DNA of 64,000 bases, from NCBI GenBank assembly GCA_009731375.1, contig BJOX01000334.1:324324-388323 (forward strand), in the 5' to 3' direction. Below are positions 61,667-64,000 of the stretch, piece after piece; position 1 is the stretch's first letter; each line of letters opens with the position of its first letter. The translations under genes and the position numbers were made by a program. Below the pieces are notes generated by a model, which was not told the origin of the DNA, made no database searches, and saw nothing but the letters and a program-made list of their open reading frames with translations. This DNA comes from Paulinella micropora (taxonomy: Eukaryota; Cercozoa; Imbricatea; Euglyphida).

Positions 61667-64000
61667 TAATAGGAAAGCAGTTCCCTTTACGGAAACTATA
61701 CTCCTAAAGACAAACCAGAAGCAGGACTACTGGGATGACTTACTTAAAGGTTAATAATCTATATATACTGAAAAGTCCAATCCCTAACTAAACTAAACTC
61801 AGTTCTCAGGATCCAAGAAGCATCCAATAACAAGACGAATCCAAGCGCCCACCCATAAATCCGAACAGAAACCTCCATACCCAACCATGTGACCTATATG
61901 AGTTAATGACAACCTCTAGAGCTTATAAAAGCTCTTTAATGACAACATAGCAGTCCTTCAAAAACCCTCTCATAACATTAGTATGAAAAGACGAGTTTAA
62001 GGACCAAGTGCCTAATAATGATGTCCACTGGTTACTAGAAATAGTACCATCAGGAGAAAAAAGCGAACCAAAATATTTCATTTGTAGAGACTTTAGAATA
62101 GGTTTTGTTAAAGCGCAGTCATTAAAGACATACAATTCTGAATGTTCATTTGTTGTGCAAATTCCACAGGGAATATTCACCGGCGTACCAAAGCCTGTAT
62201 GTGCAAGGCCAAAACGAAGGCAACCTGCTCTAGCGAGAGAGATCAATCTTCTCCCACCCTCATAGTTACCTTTCGTTAAATAAAGTTCCATGGATAAATT
62301 CTTTTTGACTGATTTATAGAAGGATAAATTTGAAGTGGATAAATGTTTGACCCATTCCTGTTGCTCGTAGTTATGAATGAGCATCTTGATTGTGGTTTTA
62401 GGGCTATTCTTAATAAATAAAAGCATATCATTTGTGGACGACTCAGGCTTAATCATTTTAAGGTCCATTATAACCCTTCCAACCCAATTATTGTTAGTTT
62501 TGCTTAAAGTATTCAGTAAACTGATTCTGAACATCTGGTGAAGTAAACTGTGGGTAGGGAACGAAAGTAGGGACTTTAAAAAGGAAAGCCTTTTCATATT
62601 CCCTCTTCCAACTACAGACCATAATCCCAACTCACCTTGACAGGCAATATTAGGGAAGTCTTTAGGTACACGCAAAATTTTACGAGCTAAATCATAATTT
62701 ATTTTGTTGCCTTCTTCCCATGTTCTTTTTGGGTGCCAAAATTCAGATCCCCAATCCATGGACTGAAAGACAGAAGAAGTAATAAGTTGCATAGCTATAT
62801 TAGGTGCAACCCCCCTTCTTATACCCATAGCAAGTACCATATTGATGCACTGCTTAGCTTTTTTGATTCTATCAGTCTTCATCATTCTCCAAGACAAATT
62901 TTTATCACAATAACTCCCAAATATTTGTAGGCTTCTGCCTCTAAGACATTTTGTGTCCAATTGTGAGTGACTGTATTATTCTTATTATTAAAAATAACAA
63001 TGTTGGACTTGTCGTGATTAAATTCAGCATTATTATCTTTAGCCCACGTAGCACAAACGTCTAATTGTTTTTGCAAATCATGGGCAGAACTAGACAATAA
63101 GACAATGTCATAAATATATAAGAGGCAACTTAACGATAGAGAAAATGACAGATCCTTGTCTTGAGCAGAGAGTGTAACTCCTTTCGTAGAAGAACGTAAT
63201 TTATTTGCTAAATCAGAGGTATACAGACAGTATAATAGAGGGGACAAAGGGCATCATTGTCTTACTCCCCTATTGGTATCAAACCAAGGGGACATGCCTT
63301 CAGCCGTATCTACTCTATTCTGTACCCTGGTATAAAGACCTTTCAGGGCGGACAGGAAAAAAGAAGATATACCCAAATGTTCTAGTTTCCTCCACAAAAT
63401 ATCTCTCTCCACAGAATCAAACGCTTTAGAGACATCAAGAAAGGCAGCAAAAGTTGGACCTTTGTGATTAGTAATAACTTCGTGAAGAAAAAAGATTTGG
63501 TGCTGACTTCCCCTCCCTTTACGAGCACCACCCTGTTGCACAGGCAAAAGATTAAATGAATCAACCCACGCTTTCAATCTATTCAATAAAAGCGTAGCAT
63601 AGAACTTATCAATAACAGACAACAGTGTAACCGGTCTGTACTGAGAAGCTTTTAGTCTATCTCCTTTACCTTTATAAATAGGCTTTATTATTCCCTTTGT
63701 ATAATCCAAAGGTTTCGTGCCTGTTTGTAAGCATCTATTAAATAAGAGAACAAAGAACTGTTTGACATTTGGTGCAGTGTGCAACAAATTAAGAAAAAGT
63801 TCACCAGAGATGCCATCCTGTCCAACACTCTTATTAGGTTTTAAAGAAGACTCGGCCTCTTTAATCTCTTCATCAGAAAAGGATGTCTTATCTAATAAAT
63901 TATTATTATTGTTACTAGATGTACTTTGAGTAAGGTCAGGCTGAATACAAGTAGAAGGGATATGAGGACTGGTGCCATCATATTCGATGATCTATTCAGT
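61667..64000 (-). mobile_element. Non-LTR retrotransposon (LINE), copy 2, continues past the window
   Basis: Same family as copy 1, head to tail with it. The 3' end begins aggaaagcagttccctttac in + orientation and is homologous to copy 1. Coding similarity reaches the end of the window. Confidence 0.82.
61923..64000 (-). pseudogene. LINE reverse transcriptase, decayed (copy 2)
   Basis: Fragments: 63254-63787 and upstream to the window edge (LKPNKSVGQDGISGELFLNL, IIKPIYKGKGDRLKASQYRP, motif A AAFLDVSKAFDSVERDILW), 62882-63247 (LLYIYDIVLLSSS, where the first catalytic Asp of YxDD is Tyr) and 61923-62960 (VLAMGIRRGVAPNIAMQLIT, SLARAGCLRFGLAHTGFGTP, zinc knuckle CGICTTNEHSELYVFNDC). Frameshifts near 63250 and 62900 and the YIYD change make it inactive. 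Longer C-terminal frame than copy 1, so it is better preserved there. Confidence 0.82.

Overview
This is nuclear DNA of a eukaryote that I cannot name. It has spliceosomal GT-AG introns, very dense simple repeats, several classes of eukaryotic transposon, and N gaps with duplicated flanks. A LEUCINE-rich-repeat ROCO gene with very short LRR exons recalls the LRR-ROCO genes described in brown algae. That is only a pointer: a stramenopile alga or another protist is possible.

Layout. (1) 0.5-10.8 kb, + strand: a multi-exon gene for a ROCO-family protein with leucine-rich repeats, a Roc GTPase and a COR region that carries a FYVE-like zinc finger, followed by two TIR domains. Splice phases agree at nearly every junction I could test. 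Two stretches of it are duplicated around assembly gaps. (2) 10.8-17.1 kb: no gene found; AT palindromes, a foldback (MITE-like) element, a GC-rich block of repeated modules and long CA/CT microsatellites. (3) 17.2-23.6 kb: remnant of a Polinton/Maverick-like element, with an integrase C-terminus, a protein-primed type B DNA polymerase and three small unknown proteins, but no capsid genes. (4) 24.1-34.6 kb: a Ty3/Gypsy-type LTR retrotransposon with two gag frames and a pro-RT-RNase H-integrase frame. A UGA-CUAG stop separates gag and pol in the same frame. (5) 34.6-36.7 kb: GC-rich sequence with an unrecognised minus-strand reading frame. (6) 36.7-43.4 kb: a tandem array that reads as LTR-internal-LTR-internal-LTR of a non-autonomous LTR element with a 2,590 bp period. 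(7) 43.4-44.8 kb: nested foldback elements. (8) 44.87-53.56 kb, - strand: a gene for the scavenger mRNA-decapping enzyme DcpS, cut into very short exons whose introns are almost entirely tetranucleotide repeats. Several exons or exon ends have been multiplied together with the repeats. A Tc1/mariner-like element with about 115 bp inverted ends lies in it. (9) 54.1-59.1 kb: a MITE, GAA/GA tracts and a clustered repeat family ending in (GTT)n. (10) 59.1-64 kb, - strand: two decayed copies of one non-LTR retrotransposon, head to tail, each ending in a CTA-repeat tail; the second runs off the window.

The host content is therefore two genes: a candidate signalling or immune receptor (ROCO-TIR) and an RNA-turnover enzyme (DcpS). 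The rest is mobile or simple-repeat DNA. The most unusual observations are the ROCO-FYVE-TIR-TIR architecture, the exon-end minisatellites in DcpS, the gag-pol readthrough context, and the Polinton remnant without capsid genes.
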